NCBI GenBank assembly: GCA_045602925.1
Contig: JAZSCN010000009.1
Location: 1 to 64,000 of the forward strand
Direction of reading: 5' to 3'
Source of the DNA: UBA7477 sp045602925
Lineage (GTDB): Bacteria > Bacillota > Clostridia > Oscillospirales > Ruminococcaceae
Length of the DNA: 64,000 bases
This document shows, piece by piece, positions 33,947-41,784 of the stretch. The notes beneath the pieces were generated by a model that saw only the letters and a list, made by a program, of their open reading frames with translations, was not told the origin of the DNA and searched no databases. Positions within the stretch are counted from its first letter, which is position 1. Every line of letters starts with the position of its first letter. The translations under genes were made by a program, and so were the position numbers.

Positions 33947-36712
33947 ATGATAATAAATAATAAAGCAGATGAGCTTTTCCTTGAAAGAGCTAAAGAACTA
34001 GTATCAAAAATGACTCTCGAAGAAAAGCTAATGCTTCTCACAACTCATCATAATGCAATCGAACGACTTAATGTTCCTGAGTTTTATATCGGCACAGAAG
34101 TCGCAAGAGGCTATGTCGGAAGAGCTCCTGAAAAGATTTCTACTGTGTTTCCTCAACCGGTTGGTCTTGCTGGAACTTTTGACAGAGAACTTATGTTTGA
34201 GTTAGGCGAGATAGCAGCAAATGAAGCCAGAGCTTATTATAATGAAGAGAAAAACGGTGGCTTATGCTTGTGGGGACCTACTGTAGATATGGTAAGAGAC
34301 CCGCGTTGGGGAAGAACAGAAGAAGCCTATGGTGAAGATGCTTGTCTTGCCGGTGAATTAACTGCGGCTTATACTAAGGGTATGGCAGGCGACAACGGAA
34401 CATATTTAAAAACTATACCTACACTTAAGCATTTCTGTGCCAATAACAATGAAGCTGACAGAGCAAGCTGTAACGCATATCTACCACTTAGACTTAAGTA
34501 TGAGTACTACTATGCTTCTTTTGAAAATGCTATCAGATATGGCGGCGCTAAGAGTATAATGGCTGCTTATAATGAGATAAACGGTGTGCCGGGTATATGC
34601 AATCCTGATATTCAAAATATTTTAAAAGATATTTGGGGACTTTGGTTTGTTGTTAGTGATGGTGGCGATTTTTCTCAGACTGTTGTTTCTCATAGGTATT
34701 GCGAAACACATTCACAGTCACTTGCTATGTCTATAAAAGCCGGCGCCGATACGATGACAGATAATGAAATACTCGTACGAAATGCTGCAGAAAATGCTTT
34801 AAAGAATGGCGAACTAACTGAGGCTGACATCGACCTTACGTTATATAACGTTATGTTTGCAAGATTTAAGCTCGGACAGTTTGATGCTGATTGTCCATAT
34901 AATGAGATAGACAAAGCTATTATTGATTGTGACGAGTATTCTAAAACAAATTTAAGAGCAACAAGAGAACAAGTCGTTTTGCTTAAAAACAATGGAATAC
35001 TTCCACTTAAGACTATTCCCAAAAAGATTGCTGTTGTTGGTGCACTTGCAGATGAAAATCTTATGGATTGGTACACCGGATACGCTTCTACCAATAATTC
35101 AGTGTTGAATGGTATTCAGAATGAATACAAAGATTCAGTTGTTACATATGACTCGTTATGGAATGTAGTATCTGTTAAAGCTCCTAATGGTAAGTATTTA
35201 TCTGTAAAAGAAAACGGAGAAGTTGTTGCCGATGCTGATGCTGTTACTGTTAGTGAGATGTTTGAGCTTCAGGATTGGGGAGAGAATTGGAACAATTTCT
35301 TTTCAGTAAAGTACAAAAAGTATGTTAGACTTTTTGAGGATGCAACCTTTAAGCTTAATAAAAATGTTGTTTATGATTGGTTTACTAGAGAAACCTTTAA
35401 CTTTAAAGAACACTTCGGAAAGACTATTATAGTAGAGTATCTTAATGGCAGGAGAGTTGTCTGTACAGACGAAGGAAAGCTAGTTGTTACTACTGATAAG
35501 GCTGTTAACGATAATTGTCTATTTGATATCGAAGTTATTTCTAATGCTGATGACAGAGCTAATATGCTTGCTAGCGAAAATGACCTTGTACTTTATTGTA
35601 TTGGTAATCATCCAATTCAGGTTGCAAAAGAATGCTACGACAGACAAACTCTTTCTCTAAACATACAGCAGGGTATGGCACAGAAACTTCTAAAGGTTAA
35701 CGATAATACCGTTATGGTACTCATTTCAAGCTATCCTTACGCTATTTGCGAAGAGAATGAAAAATTACCAGCTGTTATTTATACTTCACACGCTGGAATG
35801 TATTTAGGAACTGCTGTTGCAGATGTAATCAGTGGTAAGTATAATCCTGCCGGCCGTCTTGCATTAACTTGGTATAAGAGTGAAAACGACCTTCCTAGTA
35901 TTATGGAATATGACATTGAGAATGGCAAAACTACTTATATGTATTTTGAGGGTGAGCCACTTTATCCGTTTGGCTATGGTTTATCTTACTCTAGCTTTGA
36001 GTACTCAAATTTAAATCTTTCCCATGATGATTCTATAGTTGCTAAGCTTTCTGTTAAGAACTGTGGCAAATATGATGGCGATGAGGTTATTGAAGCTTAT
36101 TATACTATGCTTGATTCTGAGGTCTCTAGACCTAAGCGTAAGTTATGTGGATTCGAAAGAGTTCATATAAAGGCAGGAGAGACAGTAGAAGTTACTATCA
36201 AGATGCCATATCATACATTTGAAATCTACGATGTAAGAACTGCTAGAAAGATTTTAGAAGAAGGCACATATGAATTTATGTTCGGTGCATCTTGTAAGGA
36301 TATTAGACTAAGTGATACTATCTTTATAAATGGTGAAAAGAAAATGCCTAGAGGGGATTTTTTTACTGCCGATAGCTATGAAAAGTGTAATAATGTTAAG
36401 ATTTTCTATTCTAAAAATCTTCTTAGAAATTATATTCGTGTAATCAAATATACGGGAAGCGCAACCTATGAGGGTGTTGATTTTAGAGGGAAATCAAAGC
36501 TAATTATCTCTGCTCAGTCTACTGTAAAGCCATCATATATAAAGGCTTGCTTTGGAAATGAAATCGAATCACAGGTTCCTATTACAGTAGCAAATGCATT
36601 TGATGATTTTACTGAATATACTATAGATATTCCAAATGGTGCTGAAAAATTCAATACACTTACACTTTCCACAGAAGAATACTGCTCAATACTCGATATT
36701 AAAATTCAATAG
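33947..36712 (+). CDS. GH3 beta-glycosidase with fascin-like insert and C-terminal CBM6-like module
   Basis: 921 residues from ATG 33947 (AGGTGA at 33936-33941; an in-frame GTG at 33938 overlaps it). The GH3 catalytic barrel includes KHFCANNNE-type motif (about residue 162) and the nucleophile Asp in VVSDGGDF (about D238). The alpha/beta sandwich domain is interrupted at about 405-530 by a beta-trefoil, fascin-like insert (APNGKYLSVKENG). A fibronectin-III-like domain follows GYGLSYSSFEYS (about 677-790), and the last 120 residues look like a CBM6-type carbohydrate-binding module. No signal peptide, so it acts in the cytoplasm on imported oligosaccharides, probably xylo- or gluco-oligomers; the sugar cannot be told from sequence alone. 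Confidence 0.9.
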   Translation: MIINNKADELFLERAKELVSKMTLEEKLMLLTTHHNAIERLNVPEFYIGTEVARGYVGRAPEKISTVFPQPVGLAGTFDRELMFELGEIAANEARAYYNEEKNGGLCLWGPTVDMVRDPRWGRTEEAYGEDACLAGELTAAYTKGMAGDNGTYLKTIPTLKHFCANNNEADRASCNAYLPLRLKYEYYYASFENAIRYGGAKSIMAAYNEINGVPGICNPDIQNILKDIWGLWFVVSDGGDFSQTVVSHRYCETHSQSLAMSIKAGADTMTDNEILVRNAAENALKNGELTEADIDLTLYNVMFARFKLGQFDADCPYNEIDKAIIDCDEYSKTNLRATREQVVLLKNNGILPLKTIPKKIAVVGALADENLMDWYTGYASTNNSVLNGIQNEYKDSVVTYDSLWNVVSVKAPNGKYLSVKENGEVVADADAVTVSEMFELQDWGENWNNFFSVKYKKYVRLFEDATFKLNKNVVYDWFTRETFNFKEHFGKTIIVEYLNGRRVVCTDEGKLVVTTDKAVNDNCLFDIEVISNADDRANMLASENDLVLYCIGNHPIQVAKECYDRQTLSLNIQQGMAQKLLKVNDNTVMVLISSYPYAICEENEKLPAVIYTSHAGMYLGTAVADVISGKYNPAGRLALTWYKSENDLPSIMEYDIENGKTTYMYFEGEPLYPFGYGLSYSSFEYSNLNLSHDDSIVAKLSVKNCGKYDGDEVIEAYYTMLDSEVSRPKRKLCGFERVHIKAGETVEVTIKMPYHTFEIYDVRTARKILEEGTYEFMFGASCKDIRLSDTIFINGEKKMPRGDFFTADSYEKCNNVKIFYSKNLLRNYIRVIKYTGSATYEGVDFRGKSKLIISAQSTVKPSYIKACFGNEIESQVPITVANAFDDFTEYTIDIPNGAEKFNTLTLSTEEYCSILDIKIQ

Positions 36713-36718
36713 AATAGC

Positions 36719-36752
36719 AAAACGTCGGCTGAATAATTCAGTCGACGTTTTA
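36719..36752 (+). terminator. Terminator after the GH3 gene
   Basis: AAAACGTCG (36719-36727) pairs perfectly with CGACGTTTT (36743-36751), with six further pairs up to a TAA loop. The A and T flanks let it work in either direction. The 36753-36919 stretch that follows is AT-rich with no gene; it contains a near-exact tandem repeat AATTTTGTCG/AAATTTGTCG (36821-36840) of unknown meaning. Confidence 0.85.
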
Positions 36753-36919
36753 CTTTGGTTGAGTATTTAATTGTTCGGCGGGATATGCCGATAGCTGTAT
36801 TATAGCACATGTATATCTGAAATTTTGTCGAAATTTGTCGAAAAAATTGAAAATTTTCAAAAAATATATTGTTTTTAATTTTATTTTCAATTTGTAAGTC
36901 CCTAAAAGTTATAAAATGA

Positions 36920-36948
36920 TTGAAAAAACCATCTAGTTATAGTATAAT
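36920..36948 (+). promoter_or_regulatory. Promoter of the HD/FMN/isomerase operon
   Basis: TTGAAA (36920-36925), 17-base spacer, TATAAT (36943-36948). Confidence 0.78.
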
Positions 36949-36978
36949 AAATTCAGGACAAATAAGGAGGATTTTATA

Positions 36979-37629
36979 ATGACATATTCAGAAATTAAAT
37001 CTAACAGTGAAGTTAAGGCACTTATAAATAAAGCTTCGAAGAATCTGGATGTTCTGGGATTTACAGACCATTCTGTTGCACATACAACACTTGTAGCTGA
37101 AAGAGCCGCAGATATTCTTTCAAAGCTTGGATATTCTGAAAAAGAAATAGAGCTCGTAAAGATTGCCGGATATATGCATGATATAGGTAATGCCGTTAAC
37201 AGAACTCACCACGCAGAATACGGTGCTCTTTTAGTTAATGACATACTTTCTAAAACTGATATTGACCTAATTGATAAGGTTACTATAATGTCAGCGATTT
37301 CTAATCACGATGAGTCAACCGGCGGAGCTGTAGATGCTGTTTCTGCTGCACTTATAATTGCCGATAAGACTGATGTTAGAAGGTCAAGAGTAAGACAACC
37401 TGAGCACATAACTTCTGATATTCATGATAGAGTAAATTATGCAGTTACAGGTAACAACTTAGAGGTTACTTCTGATAGAATTACACTATATCTAAAAATA
37501 GATGAGAATATCTGCACAATGTATGAATACTTTGATATATTCCTCGGTAGAATGCTTATGAGTAGAGCTGCAGCTGAAACTCTTGGAACAAAATTTAAGC
37601 TTGTTGTTAATGATAATAAGGTGCTTTAA
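36979..37629 (+). CDS. HD-domain phosphohydrolase
   Basis: 216 residues. The HD metal-binding series is visible: His in DHSVAHTTLVAERAA (about residue 26), the HD doublet in AGYMHDIGNAV (about 68), His in ISNHDEST (about 112) and Asp in IIADKTDVRRSRV (about 130). Members hydrolyse phosphomonoesters or nucleotides; the substrate is not predictable here. First gene of a four-gene set with close spacing (12, 14 and 16 bases), AAGGAGG ribosome binding site. Confidence 0.88.
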   Translation: MTYSEIKSNSEVKALINKASKNLDVLGFTDHSVAHTTLVAERAADILSKLGYSEKEIELVKIAGYMHDIGNAVNRTHHAEYGALLVNDILSKTDIDLIDKVTIMSAISNHDESTGGAVDAVSAALIIADKTDVRRSRVRQPEHITSDIHDRVNYAVTGNNLEVTSDRITLYLKIDENICTMYEYFDIFLGRMLMSRAAAETLGTKFKLVVNDNKVL

Positions 37630-37641
37630 AGGAGAATAATT

Positions 37642-38517
37642 ATGCCTTACGATTCAAATAAAATAACAAGAGAATATTTTGATTCTCTTTTGCTTGAGAT
37701 GCGTCATATTGACTGTGACCTTCCAAACCTTGAGTTTAAGATGTTTGGTGAAATATTTAAAACTCCTATTATGACTGCTGCACTTTCTCATCTTCATAAC
37801 ATTTGTGATAATGCTATGGTCGAAATCGCAAAAGGTGCGAGAGATGCAGGTGCAGTGCATTGGGTCGGTATGGGCGAACCTAAAGAGATGGAGGATATCT
37901 TCGCGACAGGTGCTAAAACTATCCGTATTATAAAGCCACATGCCGATAATAAGGATGTTTTTTGGAGAATTGAGCACGCAGTACAAAACGGTGCTTTTGC
38001 CGTAGGAATGGATGTAGACCACGCAATCTCCTGGAATGGTCAGTATGATAACGTCATTGGTCTGCCAATGCGCCCTAAAACACTCGATGAGATTAAAATG
38101 TTCGTAAAGGCATCGAAGGTTCCTTTTATTGTAAAGGGCGTTTTAAGTGTATCCGATGCACTGAAATGTATTGAAGCTGGCGTTTCCGGTATTGTAGTTT
38201 CTCATCACCATGGAATTATGAACTACGCTGTTCCGCCATTGCAGATACTCCCACAAATCGTTGATGCAGTTAATGGAAAAATGACAATCGTAGTAGACTG
38301 TGGTTTTGAAAGCGGTATGGATGTTTTTAAAGCATTAGCGCTGGGTGCGGATTGTGTATGTGTTGGTAGACATCTTATGGGTCCTCTTGCTGAAGGCGCA
38401 ATTGGTGTTACCAGAAGAATAAATGAGATGAATGCAGAGCTTTCTATGGTTATGGCAAGAACAGGTTCAAAGAAGCTTTCGGATATCGATTCAAGTGTAA
38501 TCTGGCATAAGAAATAG
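37642..38517 (+). CDS. FMN-dependent alpha-hydroxyacid dehydrogenase-like protein
   Basis: 291 residues, TIM-barrel flavoprotein of the lactate oxidase/glycolate oxidase family. Visible: TPIMTAALSHLH (about residue 46), the FMN-interacting Lys in PFIVKGVLSVSDAL (about 162), SGIVVSHHHGIMNYA (about 182) at the place of the catalytic SNHGGRQ motif, and the FMN phosphate loop DCGFESGMDVFKALALGADC (about 222). The catalytic His is kept but the following Gly-Gly-Arg-Gln is changed to His-Gly-Ile-Met, and the protein is shorter than classic members (about 350-380), so the usual carboxylate-binding Arg may be missing. The substrate is unknown. Confidence 0.82.
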   Translation: MPYDSNKITREYFDSLLLEMRHIDCDLPNLEFKMFGEIFKTPIMTAALSHLHNICDNAMVEIAKGARDAGAVHWVGMGEPKEMEDIFATGAKTIRIIKPHADNKDVFWRIEHAVQNGAFAVGMDVDHAISWNGQYDNVIGLPMRPKTLDEIKMFVKASKVPFIVKGVLSVSDALKCIEAGVSGIVVSHHHGIMNYAVPPLQILPQIVDAVNGKMTIVVDCGFESGMDVFKALALGADCVCVGRHLMGPLAEGAIGVTRRINEMNAELSMVMARTGSKKLSDIDSSVIWHKK

Positions 38518-38531
38518 GAGGAAGGCTAACT

Positions 38532-39353
38532 ATGAGACTTGGATTATCTTCACCACTATGTCATACAAGTCCTGAACATTGGGCAAAGCAAATGAAGGAA
38601 CTTGGCTGTGGATGTGTTAATTTTCCGCTAAATTGTAATTCTGATAGGTCTCTTGTTAATGAATATGTTGCTTGTGCGAAGGAAAATGATCTTGTAATTG
38701 CCGAGGTAGGTATTTGGAACAACATGCTTGATGCTGACCCAGAAAAGAGAAAGCAAAACATTGATTACTCAATAAGGCAAATAATTTTCGCTGATGAAAT
38801 CGGAGCTGTCTGTACTGTAAATGTCGCAGGCACGCCACACGGACCACGCTGTGATGGTGCATACAAGGGCAATTTCTCACAAGAAACCTTTGAGCTAACT
38901 GTTGAAACTACAAAGTATATTCTATCTCAGGCAAATCCGAAGAGAACACATTTTAGTATTGAATCAATGCCTTGGATGATTCCAACTAGCCCACATGAGT
39001 ATTTAAAGCTTCTTGATGCAGTTGCTCATCCGCAGTTTACTGCTCATCTTGACGTTGTAAATATGATAAATACTCCTCAAAGATATTTCTTTAATGATGA
39101 ATTTTTGAAAGAATGTTTTGAGGTTTTAAAAGGTAGAATTTGCAGTTGTCATCTTAAGGATGTAAAACTCCTCGATGAGTTTACATTTCAGCTAAGAGAA
39201 TGTGCTGCCTGTGAGGGCAATCTCAATCTAGAGTTATTCGCAAAGCTTTGTAATGCTGAAAATCCACAGATGCCTGTTATCATTGAGCATCTAGATTCAG
39301 ACAAGGAATATCTTAAAACATTAAAGAATGTTCAAAATAGACTTGGTCTATGA
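38532..39353 (+). CDS. Sugar phosphate isomerase/epimerase-like TIM barrel
   Basis: 273 residues, xylose-isomerase-like AP-endonuclease-2 family. Four likely metal ligands occur in the right order: Glu in FSIESMPW (about 140), Asp in AHLDVVNM (about 176), His in CSCHLKDV (about 212) and Glu in VIIEHLDSD (about 254). Relatives include tagatose epimerases, inosose dehydratases and hydroxypyruvate isomerases. AGGAGGA ribosome binding site. It sits between the FMN enzyme and a broken SDR, which suggests a sugar-acid or polyol route; this is inference. Confidence 0.85.
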   Translation: MRLGLSSPLCHTSPEHWAKQMKELGCGCVNFPLNCNSDRSLVNEYVACAKENDLVIAEVGIWNNMLDADPEKRKQNIDYSIRQIIFADEIGAVCTVNVAGTPHGPRCDGAYKGNFSQETFELTVETTKYILSQANPKRTHFSIESMPWMIPTSPHEYLKLLDAVAHPQFTAHLDVVNMINTPQRYFFNDEFLKECFEVLKGRICSCHLKDVKLLDEFTFQLRECAACEGNLNLELFAKLCNAENPQMPVIIEHLDSDKEYLKTLKNVQNRLGL

Positions 39354-39369
39354 CAAAAGGGGAGTGAAA

Positions 39370-40077
39370 ATGTTGTTTACTAATAAGGTCGCAGTTGTAA
39401 CCGGTGGTGCAAACGGAATAGGTTAGTGCATCGCAGAGGAATTTAAAAAGCTCGGCGCTTTTGTCGAAGTAATTGATATTGCTGCAGGAGAACATTTTGT
39501 TGGTGATATTTCCAACAAGGAAACTCTAGAATCGTTTGCTGTTATGGTTATATCAAAGTACGGAAAAGTTGATTTTCTTATAAATAATGCAATCCCAATA
39601 ATGAAGGGTATTAACGAATGCAGTTACGAGGATTTTGAATATGCACTAAAGGTCGGAGTTACTGCACCGTTTTATCTCACAAAGCTTTTTATGCCGTATT
39701 TTACAGATAGTGCAAGTATAATTAACATATCATCCTCAAGGGATAGAATGAGCCAACCACAGACTGAAAGCTATACAAGTGCAAAGGGTGGAATTTCGGC
39801 TCTTACACACGCTCTTGCTGTAAGTCTTTCCGGTAAGGTTAGAGTTAATAGCATATCACCGGGCTGGATTGATACGAATTATAAGGTGTACGAAGGTCCT
39901 GATGCTATTCAGCAACCTGCTGGTAGAGTTGGAAATCCACTTGATATTGCAAATATGGTAATGTTTCTTTGCTCGGATAAAGCAGGTTTTATTACAGGTG
40001 AAAACATCTGTATAGATGGTGGTATGACTAAGCTTATGATTTATCATGCTGATAACGGCTGGAGCCTTTCAGAGTAA
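39370..40077 (+). pseudogene. Short-chain dehydrogenase/reductase interrupted by an amber codon
   Basis: From ATG 39370 (GGGGAG just upstream) the frame reads as an SDR: MLFTNKVAVVTGGANGIG, then TAG at 39424-39426 (codon 19), then CIAEEFKKLGAFVEVIDI and on without another stop to 40077. The Asn-Asn of FLINNAI, the catalytic Ser region INISSSRD, YxxxK as YTSAK, SPGWIDT and the C-terminal GENICIDGG are all intact. The codon at this site in relatives is usually Lys or another polar residue, so one base change (AAG to TAG) explains it. An internal start at 39544 would lack the nucleotide-binding half. Either a very recent pseudogene, a readthrough case or a sequencing error. Confidence 0.82.
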
Positions 40078-40096
40078 TTATTAAATACAAAACAAA

Positions 40097-40132
40097 AAGT
40101 CCAAAAGAGATTTTAATTTCTCTTTTGGACTT
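40097..40132. terminator. Bidirectional terminator between the SDR and glnA
   Basis: Perfect 14-bp stem AAGTCCAAAAGAGA (40097-40110) with TCTCTTTTGGACTT (40119-40132), loop TTTTAATT. T-rich on the plus side and A-rich on the other, so it serves both converging genes. Confidence 0.92.
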
Positions 40133-40151
40133 AATTTTTAAGACTTATCTA

Positions 40152-41576
40152 TTAAAGATTAAAGTATCTGTCGAACTCAGCAGGGTGAGGAATCTTAGAA
40201 AGCTCGAAGCATTCCTTTCTCTTGTTAGCAATGAAGTTCTTGATGAGCTGTTCTGGGAATACTCCACCTTCGGTAAGGAATGAGTAGTCAGCCTCAAGTG
40301 CATCAAGAGCACCCTCAAGAGTAGTTGGAAGTGAAGAGAGCTTTGCCTTTTCTTCATCAGAAAGCTTGTAGAGGTTAAAGTCATATGGACCCCAGCCGTT
40401 AGCATGTGGGTCAATCTTATTCTTAACTCCGTCAAGACCTGCCATAAGAATTGCAGCATAAGCAAGATATGGATTGCATGTAGCGTCAGGATTTCTGATT
40501 TCAAATCTTCTGAGCTTTGGTGTCTTAGCGTAAGCAGGAATACGAATTACAGCACTTCTGTTTGAAGTAGCATAACCAACTGTTACCGGAGCTTCAAAAC
40601 CTGGTACAAGACGCTTGAAGGAGTTTGTACTTGGATTTGTGATAGCACAAAGAGCACCGATATGCTTGAGAAGACCGCCCATAAAGTAGTGAGCTGTTTC
40701 ACTAAGATGTGAGTACCCGTTGTCATCGGAGAATACAGGTTCGCCATCCTTTAAAAGAAGCATATGAACGTGCATTCCGTTACCGGCCTCGTTGTATACA
40801 GGCTTAGGCATAAATGTTGCAACCTTGCCATACTTGAGTGCTGTGTTATGTACAATGTACTTTATCATCATTGTAGCGTCAGCCATCTTTGACATCTGTC
40901 CGAGCATTGGCTCAATTTCAAACTGTCCGGCAGCACCAACTTCAGGGTGGTGATACTTGATTGGAATACCAGCCTTCTGCATTTCGATACACATTTCGCT
41001 TCTGCATTCGTAAGAGGTATCAAATGGTTTTGCAATGTGATAATTCTTCTGGTGAGCAACTACACAGCCCTTGCCTTCGGTTTCGCTGTTCCAGTATGAC
41101 TGAGTTGCATCAACATACATCCCGATTCTTTCAGGAGCAACTGACCAGCCTGCGTTATCGAAAAGATGGAACTCAAATTCAGGAAGAATGAGCATTGTAT
41201 CTGCAATGCCGGTATCCTTCATATACTGCTCAGCAGCGAGAACGATGTTTCTTGGATACTGGTCAAGTGGACGATTGTTAGGGTAATCAATAACCATTGC
41301 GTTACCTGTAATAGAAAGTGTAGGTACTCCGCAGAATGGGTCGATAAGTGCTGTATCGAGGTCAGGGATAAATACCATATCGCTCTTTTCTACAACTGCG
41401 TAGCCGTAGTTAGAGGCGTCAAATCCGATGCCCTCTGTTAATGTGTCTTCTGAGAACTGCTCAGCTGGAATAGTAACGTGGCGATACTGTCCATTGATGT
41501 CAACGATTTTAAAGTCAATCATCTGGATATCGTTGTCACGAATCATATCCATAAGCTCTTTAACTGTTCTTGCCAT
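40152..41576 (-). CDS. glnA: Glutamine synthetase type I
   Basis: Makes glutamine from glutamate and ammonia with ATP; dodecamer in the cytoplasm. 474 residues. Blocks: EGIGFDASNYGYAVVEKSDM (about residue 48), the metal site LPEFEFHLFD (about 130), HHPEVGAAGQFEIE (about 210), the NGMHVHM loop (about 265) and NRSAVIRIP (about 340) and FEIRNPDATCNPYLAYAAIL. The C terminus ends KIPHPAEFDRYFNL, without the usual adenylylation-site motif of the proteobacterial-type enzyme. Ribosome binding site GGAGGTTT on the minus strand just before the ATG at 41576. Monocistronic between its own promoter and the shared terminator. Confidence 0.95.
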   Translation of the reverse strand: MARTVKELMDMIRDNDIQMIDFKIVDINGQYRHVTIPAEQFSEDTLTEGIGFDASNYGYAVVEKSDMVFIPDLDTALIDPFCGVPTLSITGNAMVIDYPNNRPLDQYPRNIVLAAEQYMKDTGIADTMLILPEFEFHLFDNAGWSVAPERIGMYVDATQSYWNSETEGKGCVVAHQKNYHIAKPFDTSYECRSEMCIEMQKAGIPIKYHHPEVGAAGQFEIEPMLGQMSKMADATMMIKYIVHNTALKYGKVATFMPKPVYNEAGNGMHVHMLLLKDGEPVFSDDNGYSHLSETAHYFMGGLLKHIGALCAITNPSTNSFKRLVPGFEAPVTVGYATSNRSAVIRIPAYAKTPKLRRFEIRNPDATCNPYLAYAAILMAGLDGVKNKIDPHANGWGPYDFNLYKLSDEEKAKLSSLPTTLEGALDALEADYSFLTEGGVFPEQLIKNFIANKRKECFELSKIPHPAEFDRYFNL

Positions 41577-41651
41577 AGATAAACCTCCGAATTTTGATAA
41601 TAATAATTACAGCTTTATGTCGCTGTTATTTTAGTGTAACCACTAAAGTTT

Positions 41652-41680
41652 ATTATAGCATAGCTAACAAAATTTTGCAA
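41652..41680 (-). promoter_or_regulatory. Promoter of glnA
   Basis: Read on the minus strand: -35 TTGCAA (41680-41675), 17-base spacer, -10 TATAAT (41657-41652). No clear GlnR-type operator seen; the leader is about 70 bases. Confidence 0.7.
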
Positions 41681-41749
41681 CAAAAATATAGAAATTTATA
41701 TATGGTTACTTATTGGTTCCGTAGTAAAGAACTTTTGAGAAACAAATAT

Positions 41750-41773
41750 AGCACCCCTATAGTTAGAGGTGCT
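41750..41773 (-). terminator. Terminator of the GntR-ABC operon
   Basis: On the minus strand AGCACCTCTA/TAGGGGTGCT-type stem with one mismatch, followed by ATATTTGTTTC. Ends the operon of 41785-44859. Confidence 0.65.
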
Positions 41774-41784
41774 GTATTACTTAA

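Noticed and set aside
36753..36919. Small RNA or minus-strand promoter in the gap before the HD gene
   Set aside because: A TATAAT on the minus strand at about 36799-36804 has no acceptable -35, and no stable structure or terminator follows.
39544..40077. Separate short SDR protein starting at 39544
   Set aside because: It would lack the nucleotide-binding half and has no ribosome binding site; it is the downstream part of the amber-interrupted gene.
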